Assembly (NCBI GenBank): GCA_964507325.1
Contig: CAZDQL010000002.1
Span: 1-64,000, forward strand
Direction of reading: 5' to 3'
Source: CAZDQL01 sp964507325
Lineage (GTDB): Bacteria; Planctomycetota; UBA1135; GCA-002686595
Length of the DNA stretch: 64,000 bases
Below, in pieces: positions 27,605 through 36,037 of this stretch (position 1 is the first letter of the stretch; every line of letters starts with the position of its first letter). The notes beneath the pieces are model-generated. The model saw nothing but the letters and a program-made list of their open reading frames with translations, did not search any database and had not been told where the DNA came from. The position numbers and the translations under genes were made by a program.

Positions 27605-30600
27605 CTAGAAGGGTAGGTCCTCGAGGGGGACGTCGATCGGCGGCTCGCTCAGGGGCGGCTCTGGCCGCGGCGGCGGGTCGGCGAAGTGCTCGCCGAGGCC
27701 GCGGCGGCGCAGGTCGGCCAGCATACCCATGTGCGCCAGGGCTTCGCGCAGGACGTGGGTCGAGTCCCCGCGCGCCAGCCGCGCTCCACCCTCCTCGGAC
27801 CCCACCGCGAGGGGCAGCTCGCGCAGGAAGGCCCGGTGGCGTGGCTCGAGCACGCGCCGGTCGAGCACCAGGACGCAGCCGCGGTCGCTGTGCCGGCGCA
27901 TCAGGCGCCCGAACCCCTGCCGGAACTTGGCCAGCGCCCGCGGCAGGTAGATGCGGCGGCGTTGTTCCCTCGTGCCCAGCACCGCGCACTGGGCGTGGTG
28001 GTAGCGGTCGGGCACGCCGAAGGGCAGGCGGGCCAGGATCAGGTACTCGAGGGTCTCGCCGGGGAAATCCGCGCCGAACCAGAAGGTGTCCACCCCGAGC
28101 AGCACCGAGTCGACGCGCGAGCGGAAGAGGGCGGAGAGCTCCTCCTTCCCCGCCCCGTCCATCCCCTGGTACCAGAGGGGGATGCGCCGCTCCCGGAAGA
28201 TCGGGGCGAGCTGGGTGCCCACCCGCCGCACGTCGGCGAGGTTGGTGAAGAGCGCCAGGATCCTGCCCCGGGTGCGCTCGCCGAGCCAGTCGATCAGGCG
28301 CGCCACGTAGGTCAGGTAGGCGTCCTTCGAGCTCGGCAGGGGTGCATCGCGCGGCACGCCGACGAGCACCCGGCCGTAGTCGAAGACCTCCGGCGTGCCG
28401 AAGGTGCGCACCGTCCGGCCCTCTCGCTCCTCGTCCTCGGCGGGCTCGGCGGCGCGGTCCAGGCCGAGGTAGCCGAGGGCGGCGTCGAAGCTCCCCGCCA
28501 GCCGCGTGGTGGCGGACAGGAGACAGGCGCTGCCCAGGTCGGGGTAGTAGGAGCGCCCGAGCAGCTCGTTGGGCAGGAGCACCCGCGCCAGGAGCTCCAA
28601 CTCCCCGCGCCCGTCCCGCGCCACGTCGTAGAAGATCTCCCGGCGCAGAGCGGGTCGCCCCTCCTCGAGGGGCAGCCAGGAGGAGAGAGCCTCTCCGAGC
28701 TCGACCAGATCCCCCCGCGCCAGCTCCAGGGCACGCCGCCGGCGGGCGGCTCCGCGCAGGGGCAGGCGCACGGTCGCCTCGAGGACCCAGGCGAGGCCTC
28801 CCTCCAGGCGGTTCAGGGCAGCCTCCGCATCGTGGCGGGCGAGCACCAGCGGCTCCCCGTCCGGGGATTCGACGTAGGCGCGCAGGAGGGCGTACTCCTC
28901 CTCCTCGCTGCCCCCGCGGGCGGTGCGGGAGCGCCAGTCCTCGAAGTCCTCGACCGCCCGCTCGAGCCGTTCCAGGCCCCCGACGGCGTTCTCCCACGAG
29001 GCCACGGCCCACTCCACCGCCTCGGCGGCCGCCGTCTTCGGCGCCAGTCGGTGCGCCAGGCGGTCGAGGGGCGCACGCCGCGCTCCCCGCGCCGGATCGT
29101 GCAGACGGCCGAGCACCTCCCGCGCGTGCCGCAGGGAGATGGCGTGGCTGAACGCCGCAGCCGCCCCGTCGTGCAGGTGCTCGCACTCGTCGAGGATCAG
29201 GTGGCGGAAGAACTCCTGGCGCGCGAGGGCGAAGGAGTGGTTGGTGAGCACCACGTGACTGCGCTCGGCGCGGTGGCGGGCGAGGTCCGCGGCGCAGACC
29301 GCGCGGTCCTCGACCCGGGTGCAGCAGCCCGTCCGGGCGCGGGTGTTGCGCGCGGCGGCGGTCAGCCGCGCGCGGTAGCGCGTCGAGCTCGCGAGCCTCA
29401 CCGGAGACTGGCGTGGCAGACGGTCGAGGTCGCTCTCCAGGTCGGTCAGGGCGAAGAGCGCGAGCTGGGTCCAGGCCAGCCAGGCTTCCGCCTCGTCGTC
29501 GAGCTCGGGGGCCAGGCTCCGCAGGGCCCGGAAGCAGACGTAGTTCTCGCGCCCCTTGAGCACGCTGACCCGCGTCGACTCCGCCACGCCGGCGCGGGCC
29601 AGGAGGGCCAGGGCGCGCGGCACCTCGCCGTCCATCGCCTGCTCCTGCAGCGCGCGCGTGTAGGTGGCGATGCCGATGCGCACGTCGTGACGTCGGGCCC
29701 AGAGCATGGCGGGCAGCAGGTACGCCAGGGTCTTGCCGGTCCCGGTCGGAGCGTGCACGAGCAGGAGCTCGTCCGTGCCCAGCACCGAGGCCACCTCGCG
29801 GGCCACCTCCTGCTGCGTCGGGCGCAGGTAGTCCGCGGCTTCCCCCCCGAGCTCCTCCGCCAGGAGCGCGGGCAGGTGGTGTTCGAAGATCTCGTCCAGG
29901 AGAGCGCGGTCCGCCGCCTCGAAGGGAGCCGGCCCCCCCGGAGTGGGGGGCAGCTTCTCGGCGCCGCCCCAATCCCCGAAGACCGCGGCCGCGGTGGGCT
30001 GCAACCCGTCGAGCAGCGTCTCCGGCGGCGCGTCCCCGTCGTGGAGTGCCAGCAGGCACCCGTCCTCGAGCCCCTCCCCCGGGTGGAAGAGCTCCCCTGC
30101 GCTCCTGGCCCAGTCGGAGGGGCGATCGACCAGGGCCAGGGCGAGCCCCAGACGCGCCGCGGCCTGCTCGTCGACCGCCGCCAGCCCGTGGGTCGCGCGC
30201 GCGTAGCCGATGCAGGCGACTCGCAGGGTGGCGGGGTCCAGCTCGAGGACGCGCCGCACCAGCTCCGCCACCGCCAAGGCGAGCTCGGTGGGGTGCACCG
30301 CGGCCGGAGGGCCCTCGCGCGCACCGCTGAGGGCGCGCACGAGCCCTTCGCGGCGACTGGCGAGCCGCCCCGGCAGCCAGAGCGCCGCCAGCTCGTCGAG
30401 ACCGATCACCGTGCGCCGGCGACCGCCGAGCGCCGCCGCCCAGGCCTCGAAGCTCTCGCCCACCGGCGCGATCACGGGGGCGTCGGCGAGGAACTCCTCG
30501 AGCTCCTCCCAACCCCGACCCGCACGATGGGCATCCTGGAGCTCCGCGCCGGTGACGCCGAACTCGCGCGCCATGCGGGCGGTGGCGGACTCGTCCTCCT

Positions 30601-30781
30601 GGTCGGGGAAGGGATCGCACCACGCCTCGAAGGTGGACCAGCCCTCCTCGCCGGGACGCATGGCGAGCAGGCGGAACACCCCGTCCAGCTCGGGGTCGGG
30701 ACCGGTCGCCCAGGGGACGACGAACGCGGGCGCGATTCCCGTGCTCCCGGTCCAAGGAGCGGGTACGGTGGGATCCCTCAC
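27605..30781 (-). CDS. DinG-like ATP-dependent DNA helicase with degenerate exonuclease domain
   Basis: This 1058-residue XPD/Rad3-family helicase starts at the GTG at 30781 (VRDPTVPAPW), with a TACAGT hexamer 6 nt upstream. The longer open frame upstream lies in a divergent gene. Residues to about 190 resemble the DnaQ-like exonuclease domain of Gram-positive DinG. The Asp-x-Glu motif is lost, however (WATG where DxETTG is expected), as are the later acidic residues, so this domain is probably inactive. The helicase has Walker A LVHAPTGTGKTLAYLLPAML and motif II as ILDECEHLHD instead of DEAH. Between them Cys residues in ENYVCF, RTGCC and RAVCAAD could hold a 4Fe-4S cluster as in XPD. Motif VI is FRQGFGRLMRR. 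A DNA repair role is inferred. Confidence 0.9.
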   Translation of the reverse strand: MRDPTVPAPWTGSTGIAPAFVVPWATGPDPELDGVFRLLAMRPGEEGWSTFEAWCDPFPDQEDESATARMAREFGVTGAELQDAHRAGRGWEELEEFLADAPVIAPVGESFEAWAAALGGRRRTVIGLDELAALWLPGRLASRREGLVRALSGAREGPPAAVHPTELALAVAELVRRVLELDPATLRVACIGYARATHGLAAVDEQAAARLGLALALVDRPSDWARSAGELFHPGEGLEDGCLLALHDGDAPPETLLDGLQPTAAAVFGDWGGAEKLPPTPGGPAPFEAADRALLDEIFEHHLPALLAEELGGEAADYLRPTQQEVAREVASVLGTDELLLVHAPTGTGKTLAYLLPAMLWARRHDVRIGIATYTRALQEQAMDGEVPRALALLARAGVAESTRVSVLKGRENYVCFRALRSLAPELDDEAEAWLAWTQLALFALTDLESDLDRLPRQSPVRLASSTRYRARLTAAARNTRARTGCCTRVEDRAVCAADLARHRAERSHVVLTNHSFALARQEFFRHLILDECEHLHDGAAAAFSHAISLRHAREVLGRLHDPARGARRAPLDRLAHRLAPKTAAAEAVEWAVASWENAVGGLERLERAVEDFEDWRSRTARGGSEEEEYALLRAYVESPDGEPLVLARHDAEAALNRLEGGLAWVLEATVRLPLRGAARRRRALELARGDLVELGEALSSWLPLEEGRPALRREIFYDVARDGRGELELLARVLLPNELLGRSYYPDLGSACLLSATTRLAGSFDAALGYLGLDRAAEPAEDEEREGRTVRTFGTPEVFDYGRVLVGVPRDAPLPSSKDAYLTYVARLIDWLGERTRGRILALFTNLADVRRVGTQLAPIFRERRIPLWYQGMDGAGKEELSALFRSRVDSVLLGVDTFWFGADFPGETLEYLILARLPFGVPDRYHHAQCAVLGTREQRRRIYLPRALAKFRQGFGRLMRRHSDRGCVLVLDRRVLEPRHRAFLRELPLAVGSEEGGARLARGDSTHVLREALAHMGMLADLRRRGLGEHFADPPPRPEPPLSEPPIDVPLEDLPF

Positions 30782-30787
30782 CCGCCT

Positions 30788-30793
30788 ACTGTA
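30788..30793 (-). promoter_or_regulatory. Putative -10 element for the DinG-like helicase gene
   Basis: TACAGT on the minus strand is followed by 6 nt and then the GTG at 30781. This is the same spacing as at the Lhr and radical SAM genes. Confidence 0.45.
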
Positions 30794-30872
30794 CCCGCAC
30801 CGATGAGCCGTATGGAGACCACCGAGATCCACGCCACTGACCGCGAGCGGGCCGCGGGGGACCGGTCCAGCC

Positions 30873-31583
30873 GTGGGTGAGGGGGAGCCGCTCCCGGCGC
30901 CCGGCCGCCCCCTGAAGTACCGGACGGTCTCCCTGATCCTGATCCTGCTCCTGGTCGGTCTGCCCTTCCTCGTGATGGCCCAGCTCCTACAGGGGCCACT
31001 GGAGCAGCCGGTCCCGCCCGGCCCCCAGCCCGGCGGGCTGTTGCGCGTGAGCGTTCGAGGTCCCGACCGCCAACCCCTGGTGGGGCACTCCGTCAGCGTG
31101 GAGTTGCTCCCCATCGACGGGCCGGCGGCGGACCACGCGGAGGTGAGCACCGATGGGGAGGGCCGGGTCGCCTTCGACCTCCCCCCCCTGGACGGCCGGT
31201 ACCGGGTGCAGGCCGGCGGCGGCGAGCTGCGCTACCTGCGGCGCGAGGTCACCCTGATCGACGGGCAGGGGCACCCCCTGGATCCGGGGGAGCTCGAGCT
31301 CGACTTGCAGGAGGGTGCGGTGATCGCCCTCACCTTCCAGCGCAGCGGCGGCGGCTCACTGGGGGGGCGGGTCGTGCTCACCGGCACGACCAGCGACGGG
31401 CCCCTCTTCGGCATGTTCGGCTACCGCGTCTCCCTCGAGCAGGAGTTCGAGCAGGGGTCCTGCGTGTTGGATGGACTGCCTCCCCTGAAGGGCGAGGTGC
31501 GGGTCTTCTTCGAGGACGGCCAGGAGCTGCGCTTCGACGTCGCGGTTCCCCTCGGGACCACGCCCCTGAACTTCGACCTCTGA
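30873..31583 (+). CDS. Small membrane-anchored carboxypeptidase-regulatory-like protein
   Basis: The product has 236 residues and opens with GTG. One hydrophobic helix lies at about residues 20-40 (SLILILLLVGLPFLVMAQLL) after a short cytoplasmic tail. After a Pro-rich stretch comes a beta-sandwich domain (LLRVSVRGPDRQPLVGHSVSV, VSTDGEGRVAFDLPPLDGRYRV) of the CarboxypepD_reg type, then a second smaller beta region. No enzyme motif is seen and the function is unknown. No good ribosome-binding site was found, so the start is uncertain. It is divergent from the DinG-like helicase gene and converges on the kinase gene 18 bp downstream. Confidence 0.65.
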   Translation: MGEGEPLPAPGRPLKYRTVSLILILLLVGLPFLVMAQLLQGPLEQPVPPGPQPGGLLRVSVRGPDRQPLVGHSVSVELLPIDGPAADHAEVSTDGEGRVAFDLPPLDGRYRVQAGGGELRYLRREVTLIDGQGHPLDPGELELDLQEGAVIALTFQRSGGGSLGGRVVLTGTTSDGPLFGMFGYRVSLEQEFEQGSCVLDGLPPLKGEVRVFFEDGQELRFDVAVPLGTTPLNFDL

Positions 31584-31601
31584 GCGGTCGCGCTGCGCGG
31601 A

Positions 31602-32528
31602 CTACTCCTTGCGCAGGAAGTCGACCAGGTCCCCCTCCAGGTCCTCCAGGTCGTAGTCCGGCACCGTCAGGCAGCGGTAGACGACCCTGGCCAGGGAGTC
31701 GGGGGTGTTGGGGTTGAGATCCCTGGGCGGGGGATAGGAGAGGAAGTAGGAGAGGCTCAGGCGCTCCACCTCACCACCTTGCTCGCGCCCGGCGTACTGC
31801 CAGGGCACCTCGTCGAAGGGCAGCACCCCGGTCAGGATCTCGTAGAGCATCACCCCGATGCCCATCACGTCCGCCTTGCTGTTGCGCAGCAGCAGGGGGT
31901 TGTAGTGGGGGGTGGTGGTGATCACACCCCGCTCGTCGGCGCGCATGGCGGGATCGACCATCACCACGCTGCCGGAGGGCTTGATGATCACGTTCTCGGG
32001 CTTCAGATCCCCGTGGTAGTCGAGCTGTCCGCTGGCGCGCAGCTTCTGCAGCGAGCGCACCATGGTCAGGAACCAGTTGAGCCGGATCCCCTCCAGGGCC
32101 CGGATCTTCTCGCGCAGGGTCTTGCCGCGCACCCAGTCCAGCACCGCGATCGGCCGCCCCTCGTGCACGAAGCACTCGTGCAGCGACACCAGGTTGGGGT
32201 TCTTGGCTCGGCGCAGGACGTCCGCCTCGGACTTGATCAGGTCGTCGATCTCGTGCACGTCCAGGAAGTCGATTCGCACCCCGTCCTGCCGGAAGAAGAT
32301 CGCTTCGGCGGGGGTCTCGTCGGGGCTGATCCCCTCGGGCTGGCGGGCGCTGGTGATCTCGAGGAAACGGGTGACGTAGCGGCCTCCTCCGGCCACGTCT
32401 CCAATCTTGAGGGCGAACTTCTGCCCCTTCTCGTTCTCGGCCAAGTAGACCAGGGAGAACCCGCCGCGAGCGATGAACTCGACCACGCTGTACTCGCCGA
32501 TCCGTTCGCCGACTTCGAGCTTGATCAT
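31602..32528 (-). CDS. Soluble serine/threonine protein kinase-like protein, atypical DFG
   Basis: This 308-residue protein is a minimal kinase domain without a membrane segment. The glycine loop is ARGGFSLVY, the ATP lysine is in KFALKIGD, and the catalytic loop is YHGDLKPENVI, with HGD in place of HRD but Asp, Lys and Asn kept. The metal-binding DFG is replaced by DPA in VVMVDPAMRADE: the Asp remains but Phe and Gly are lost. DVMGIGVMLYEILTGVLPF is the usual subdomain IX. Activity is plausible but unproven. The adjacent 215-bp gap holds no other gene and may carry its promoter, although I see no clear box. Confidence 0.86.
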   Translation of the reverse strand: MIKLEVGERIGEYSVVEFIARGGFSLVYLAENEKGQKFALKIGDVAGGGRYVTRFLEITSARQPEGISPDETPAEAIFFRQDGVRIDFLDVHEIDDLIKSEADVLRRAKNPNLVSLHECFVHEGRPIAVLDWVRGKTLREKIRALEGIRLNWFLTMVRSLQKLRASGQLDYHGDLKPENVIIKPSGSVVMVDPAMRADERGVITTTPHYNPLLLRNSKADVMGIGVMLYEILTGVLPFDEVPWQYAGREQGGEVERLSLSYFLSYPPPRDLNPNTPDSLARVVYRCLTVPDYDLEDLEGDLVDFLRKE

Positions 32529-32743
32529 TGGGGTGCTGGTTGGGGTCGGAGGTGCAGGGGGGGGATGAACACGGTTTGGCGTTCGCCCTGTACCTCGACC
32601 GATCCGCGCTCTGGATTGAGGGTTTCCGTTCAGCCGTTCCGGAGTCCGAAGTGAGCTCCCGCTTCGGGCTCAGAAAGGGACCGAAATCTGCTCAGATCTG
32701 GACCGCTGCGCGCCAGGAATGGGACGCCTCGCGAAGAGGCTCT

Positions 32744-33148
32744 TCAGTCCCCGAGCTCGGCGGCCGGGATCTCGATCAACACCGGCGGCGCGTCGAGATC
32801 GAGGATCAGCGCCACCGCCTTCGCCCGGCTGTCGGAGCCCAAGTGCTCCGGCTCATCGTGGGGGCGGTAGCGCCACGCGCGACCCAGGGCGTCGATCACC
32901 CCCACGTCCTGGTGGTGGACGTTGCGCACCGCCAGGTAGTGGCGGTGAGGCTCGCTCAACTCCCGGTAGCGCACCACCGAGCCGACCGTGCGCCCCCGCC
33001 GCACCACGCGCCAGGCGCATTCCGCCTCAGCGGCCGTGGGGGCGTTGTCGGCCAGGCCCACCGGGGAGGTCTCGGCCGTGGTGCGGCAGGCCGGGCCCAG
33101 GGCCAGGATCAGGGTCGCCAAAAGCGCATGCTCACCGTTCAACGCCAT
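32744..33148 (-). CDS. Hypothetical lipoprotein
   Basis: The product is 134 residues and I do not recognise the family. The N-terminus (MALNGEHALLATLILALGPAC) has a short hydrophobic core ending in the lipobox LGPAC, so it should be a lipoprotein. The mature part contains WRVVRRGRTVGSVVRYRELSEPHRHYLAVRNVHHQDVG, cut here by no known motif, and reads as a small beta-rich domain of the kind that compares a value with a reporter of position. It is divergent from the methionine aminopeptidase gene, with only 24 bp between the start codons, so the two must share an overlapping promoter region. Confidence 0.6.
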   Translation of the reverse strand: MALNGEHALLATLILALGPACRTTAETSPVGLADNAPTAAEAECAWRVVRRGRTVGSVVRYRELSEPHRHYLAVRNVHHQDVGVIDALGRAWRYRPHDEPEHLGSDSRAKAVALILDLDAPPVLIEIPAAELGD

Positions 33149-33159
33149 CGGAGCGGGCC

Positions 33160-33165
33160 TATCCT
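33160..33165 (+). promoter_or_regulatory. Putative -10 element for the methionine aminopeptidase gene
   Basis: TATCCT is followed by 7 nt and the GTG at 33173, in the 24-bp gap between divergent genes. Confidence 0.4.
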
Positions 33166-33172
33166 ACGCCCC

Positions 33173-34066
33173 GTGGAAGAGCACGCACTCGATTGCTATC
33201 GCCAGGCGGGCCGAATCGCGGCGGAGTGCCGCGAATGGGCCGGGGAGAACATCCGTCCAGGGGTGCAGGTGCGTTACGTCCTCGAGACGATCGAGGAGAT
33301 GATCCGCGCCCGCGGCGGGGAGCCCGCCTTCCCCGCCCAATCCTCCCGCAACGCGGTCGCAGCGCACTACTGCTCGCCGCCCGAGGATCCCACCACCTAC
33401 GAGGAGGGGGACTGCGTCAAGGTCGACATCGGGGTGCATGTCGACGGCTACATCGGCGATACCGCCTGCAGCGTTGACCTTTCTCCGGACGGTCAGTGGC
33501 AGGGGCTTGTCCAGGCTTCCGCGGACGCCCTGCGGGCGGCGATCGCCACCGTGGGGGTGGGTGTCTCGGTGGGGGACGTCGGCCGGGCGATCGAGCGCAC
33601 GATCCAGGCGGCCGGCTTCGAGCCGGTCCGCAACCTGACCGGCCACGGGCTGGCGCGCTGGAAGGTGCACACCGGGCCCCAGATTCCCAACTACGGTGAG
33701 CGGGGCGGCGACCGCCTGCAGGCGGGATCGATCATCGCCATCGAGCCCTTCGCCTGCACCGGGCGCGGGTTCATCCGCGAGCGCGGCAAGGCCGAGGTCT
33801 TCATGCTCGTGCGCCCACCGCGCAAGGCCAAGGGACTCGACAAGGCACTCGTGAACGCCATCACCGCCTGGCGCGGCCTGCCGATCGCGCGGCGCTACTT
33901 CACCGACCACGATCCGGCGGTGCTGGACGACACCCTCAACCGCCTGGCGCGCCAGGGTTCGCTGGTGCGCTTCCCGCCGCTGGTCGAGGAGGATGGGGTG
34001 ATGGTCTCCCAGGCGGAGCATTCCCTCTTCCTCGGTCCCGATGGGATCGAGGTGTTGACCGCCTAG
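33173..34066 (+). CDS. map: Methionine aminopeptidase, type II (archaeal/eukaryotic type)
   Basis: The product has 297 residues from the GTG at 33173. It removes initiator methionine and is a pita-bread fold M24 metalloprotease. The five metal ligands are present: Asp85 (VKVDIG), Asp96 (YIGDTA), His158 (LTGHGLARWKVH), Glu191 (IAIEPF) and Glu282 (QAEHSLFL). The large insertion between His158 and the end, with AEVFMLVRPPRK followed by a helical winged domain, is the type II subdomain of archaeal MetAP. The usual bacterial enzyme is type I, so this is atypical for a bacterium and may reflect old transfer. The short gap before the next gene (7 nt) suggests an operon. Confidence 0.92.
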   Translation: MEEHALDCYRQAGRIAAECREWAGENIRPGVQVRYVLETIEEMIRARGGEPAFPAQSSRNAVAAHYCSPPEDPTTYEEGDCVKVDIGVHVDGYIGDTACSVDLSPDGQWQGLVQASADALRAAIATVGVGVSVGDVGRAIERTIQAAGFEPVRNLTGHGLARWKVHTGPQIPNYGERGGDRLQAGSIIAIEPFACTGRGFIRERGKAEVFMLVRPPRKAKGLDKALVNAITAWRGLPIARRYFTDHDPAVLDDTLNRLARQGSLVRFPPLVEEDGVMVSQAEHSLFLGPDGIEVLTA

Positions 34067-34073
34067 TCGAAAG

Positions 34074-34733
34074 ATGCAGGTCGCCTTCGTGCTCCCCGCG
34101 CCCTCCGCTCTGGAGGAGGGGATGCGTCCGCTGTTGGAGGCGTTGAAGAGGTCGGTGGAGCTCACCACCTTCGGCCCCGGCGCAGCGGATCAGCCCCTCG
34201 ACTCCCTGGCGCCCAAGGCGGTGGACCGCATCCTCTATCCGGTGGCGGACGACGCGGCTTGCGCCGCGATGCCACCGCTGATCCGCGCGCTGGGGGGCGT
34301 GGTCTGGCTCCACGAGTGGAAGCTCGGCACCCTGGCCCGCGCCTTCCGCCCGGCCCTCGCCCGCGGCGGCCTGGCGGCCCGGCTGGCCGCCTGGCGCGAG
34401 GGAGGGCTGTCGGCGGCGCGGCGCATCGGGGGTGGGGAGGAGGGCGAGCTGCCCCTCAACCGCTCGGTGGTGCGCTTCGGGGACGCCTTCGTCGTGCCGA
34501 GCGAGGAGCTGCGCCAGGCGATCCTCGAGGACCGCAACGCCCCCACCCCGATGGGCCTCCTCGAGCCCGGTGGGGATCCGGAGCAGTGGGCGACGGAGCT
34601 GGCCGCCCTCCTGGCCGCCTTCCCCGCCCACCGCGCCAACCGCAAGAGCCTGATCGCCACCGCCATCGAAGGCGCGGACCGCGCACGGGCGGAGCGCAGG
34701 GCCGAAAAGGACGCGGGGAGCCGCCCGGGCTGA
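34074..34733 (+). CDS. Hypothetical protein, glycosyltransferase-like
   Basis: The product has 219 residues and is not firmly recognised. It starts as GT-B fold proteins do (MQVAFVLPAPSALEEGMRP), has ALGGVVWLHEWKLGTLARAF in the place where family 4 enzymes have an H-D segment, and ends the middle part with FGDAFVVPSEELRQAI. The nucleotide-sugar-binding C-terminal lobe seems absent or reduced, since family 4 enzymes are usually 350-400 residues. It may be an N-terminal-lobe-only relative or a degraded enzyme. It follows the methionine aminopeptidase gene by 7 nt, probably in one transcript. Confidence 0.6.
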   Translation: MQVAFVLPAPSALEEGMRPLLEALKRSVELTTFGPGAADQPLDSLAPKAVDRILYPVADDAACAAMPPLIRALGGVVWLHEWKLGTLARAFRPALARGGLAARLAAWREGGLSAARRIGGGEEGELPLNRSVVRFGDAFVVPSEELRQAILEDRNAPTPMGLLEPGGDPEQWATELAALLAAFPAHRANRKSLIATAIEGADRARAERRAEKDAGSRPG

Positions 34734-34749
34734 GTCGCGGCCTCCCCTG

Positions 34750-35898
34750 CTAGCGTGCCTCGACGACCTTGGCCCTCCCCGAGGGCAGCTCGACCCTCCT
34801 CCACCGGGGCTTCCGATCGAGGGAGTCGATCCGACACACGCCCTCTCCCGCCGAGTCCCGGTAGTAGAACCCCGGCCCGTCCCCCGTCGGCAGAACGGCC
34901 CGGAACTCACCTCCCGGTAGGTAGACCCTCGCTCCCGTAGCGGGCTCCACGGCAAAGGTCTCGCCACAACCCGTGATCAGCCGATCGTCGGGCGTCCAGG
35001 TCACGTCGAAGATCGACCCCACCCGGGTGCCGAGGTGGCCCGATGCCCAAACCAAACTCCCATCCCGCGCGTCGAGGACGGCGGGGTGCAAGCCCTCCGC
35101 CACGGTGACGCCCACCCACCTCCCGCTGGGCGACCAGCGGACGCGCGCGACGTGTTCTAGAAAGACGGTGAAGCTATCCACGTCGTAGAGCTGCCTCTCG
35201 ACCCGGATCTCACCGGTCGCCACGTCGACGATCCAGAACCGGCACTCATCCCCGCCGACCGCCAGACTCTTCCCGTCCGGTGAGAAAGCGAGCGCGTCGT
35301 GGGCTCCCGGCAGGGCGAGTGTCTCCTGTCGGTCTCCCGGCCAGACGAGAAGCACCTCGTCGCGTCGCAGGACGGCGATCAGGTTTTCAGTCGGACTCGC
35401 GTCGGCCCAGCGCGCGCGAGAGCTGCTCCAGACCGGCTCGCCTGCGCGATTCCAGAGCTGCACCGACCTCTTCGAGGGGCGGTCCAGCCGAACGGAGTAC
35501 CAGATCAGCAAGTATTCACCGTCGTGGGTCCACTCCAGCTGGGCGGCGCCGCTCGGCAGCTCGGGGTGCGGGCGGAGGCTCGCCCGTGGTAGGGCGCCCG
35601 GGCCGGGGTAGCCTCGCTCGCCTCCCCGGCTCTCCATCTCGATCGGCCACAGGGCCACCTGTCCATCACAAGAGGACGCGGCGACGAGCTCCCCCCGAGG
35701 GTCTACAGCGACGTACATCACCTCGCTTTCATGTCTGGCGAAGGGTTCCCGCGGCGCTCCAGTGGCCGGATCGGCGGTCACCAGGAATCCGTCGCAGCGC
35801 GCTACCAGCAGTCTTCCGTCCGGGAGAAGGGCGAGGCTGCTCGATCGGTCGCTGGCGATGAAAGGCGCGACGGAGGCGCAGGTCAGGAGCAGGAGCAT
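34750..35898 (-). CDS. Secreted WD40-like beta-propeller protein
   Basis: The product has 382 residues. I chose the ATG at 35898, which opens a short signal-like hydrophobic stretch (MLLLLTCASVAPFIASD); upstream open frame looks non-coding. The rest is propeller repeats of the WD40/YVTN type. Examples are EVMYVAVDPRGELVAASSCDGQVALW, then HDALAFSPDGKSLAVGG, then ARVRWSPSGRWVGVTVAEG and TWTPDDRLITGC. About seven blades fit the length. No catalytic motif is visible, so it is probably a binding or scaffold protein. It is divergent from the metallopeptidase gene at 36038, with 139 bp between. Confidence 0.75.
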   Translation of the reverse strand: MLLLLTCASVAPFIASDRSSSLALLPDGRLLVARCDGFLVTADPATGAPREPFARHESEVMYVAVDPRGELVAASSCDGQVALWPIEMESRGGERGYPGPGALPRASLRPHPELPSGAAQLEWTHDGEYLLIWYSVRLDRPSKRSVQLWNRAGEPVWSSSRARWADASPTENLIAVLRRDEVLLVWPGDRQETLALPGAHDALAFSPDGKSLAVGGDECRFWIVDVATGEIRVERQLYDVDSFTVFLEHVARVRWSPSGRWVGVTVAEGLHPAVLDARDGSLVWASGHLGTRVGSIFDVTWTPDDRLITGCGETFAVEPATGARVYLPGGEFRAVLPTGDGPGFYYRDSAGEGVCRIDSLDRKPRWRRVELPSGRAKVVEAR

Positions 35899-36037
35899 GG
35901 CGGAAGGCTCAGGGGGACCTCCTCTCAACCCACGCACCCTCCCGACGTTCCGCTTCAGGGGCAACCGCCCGCGAGCGACACGAACTCCCCGGGGCGAGGT
36001 ATCCTGCAATCCCGGGATCGAGAAAGAGGAGGTTCCC

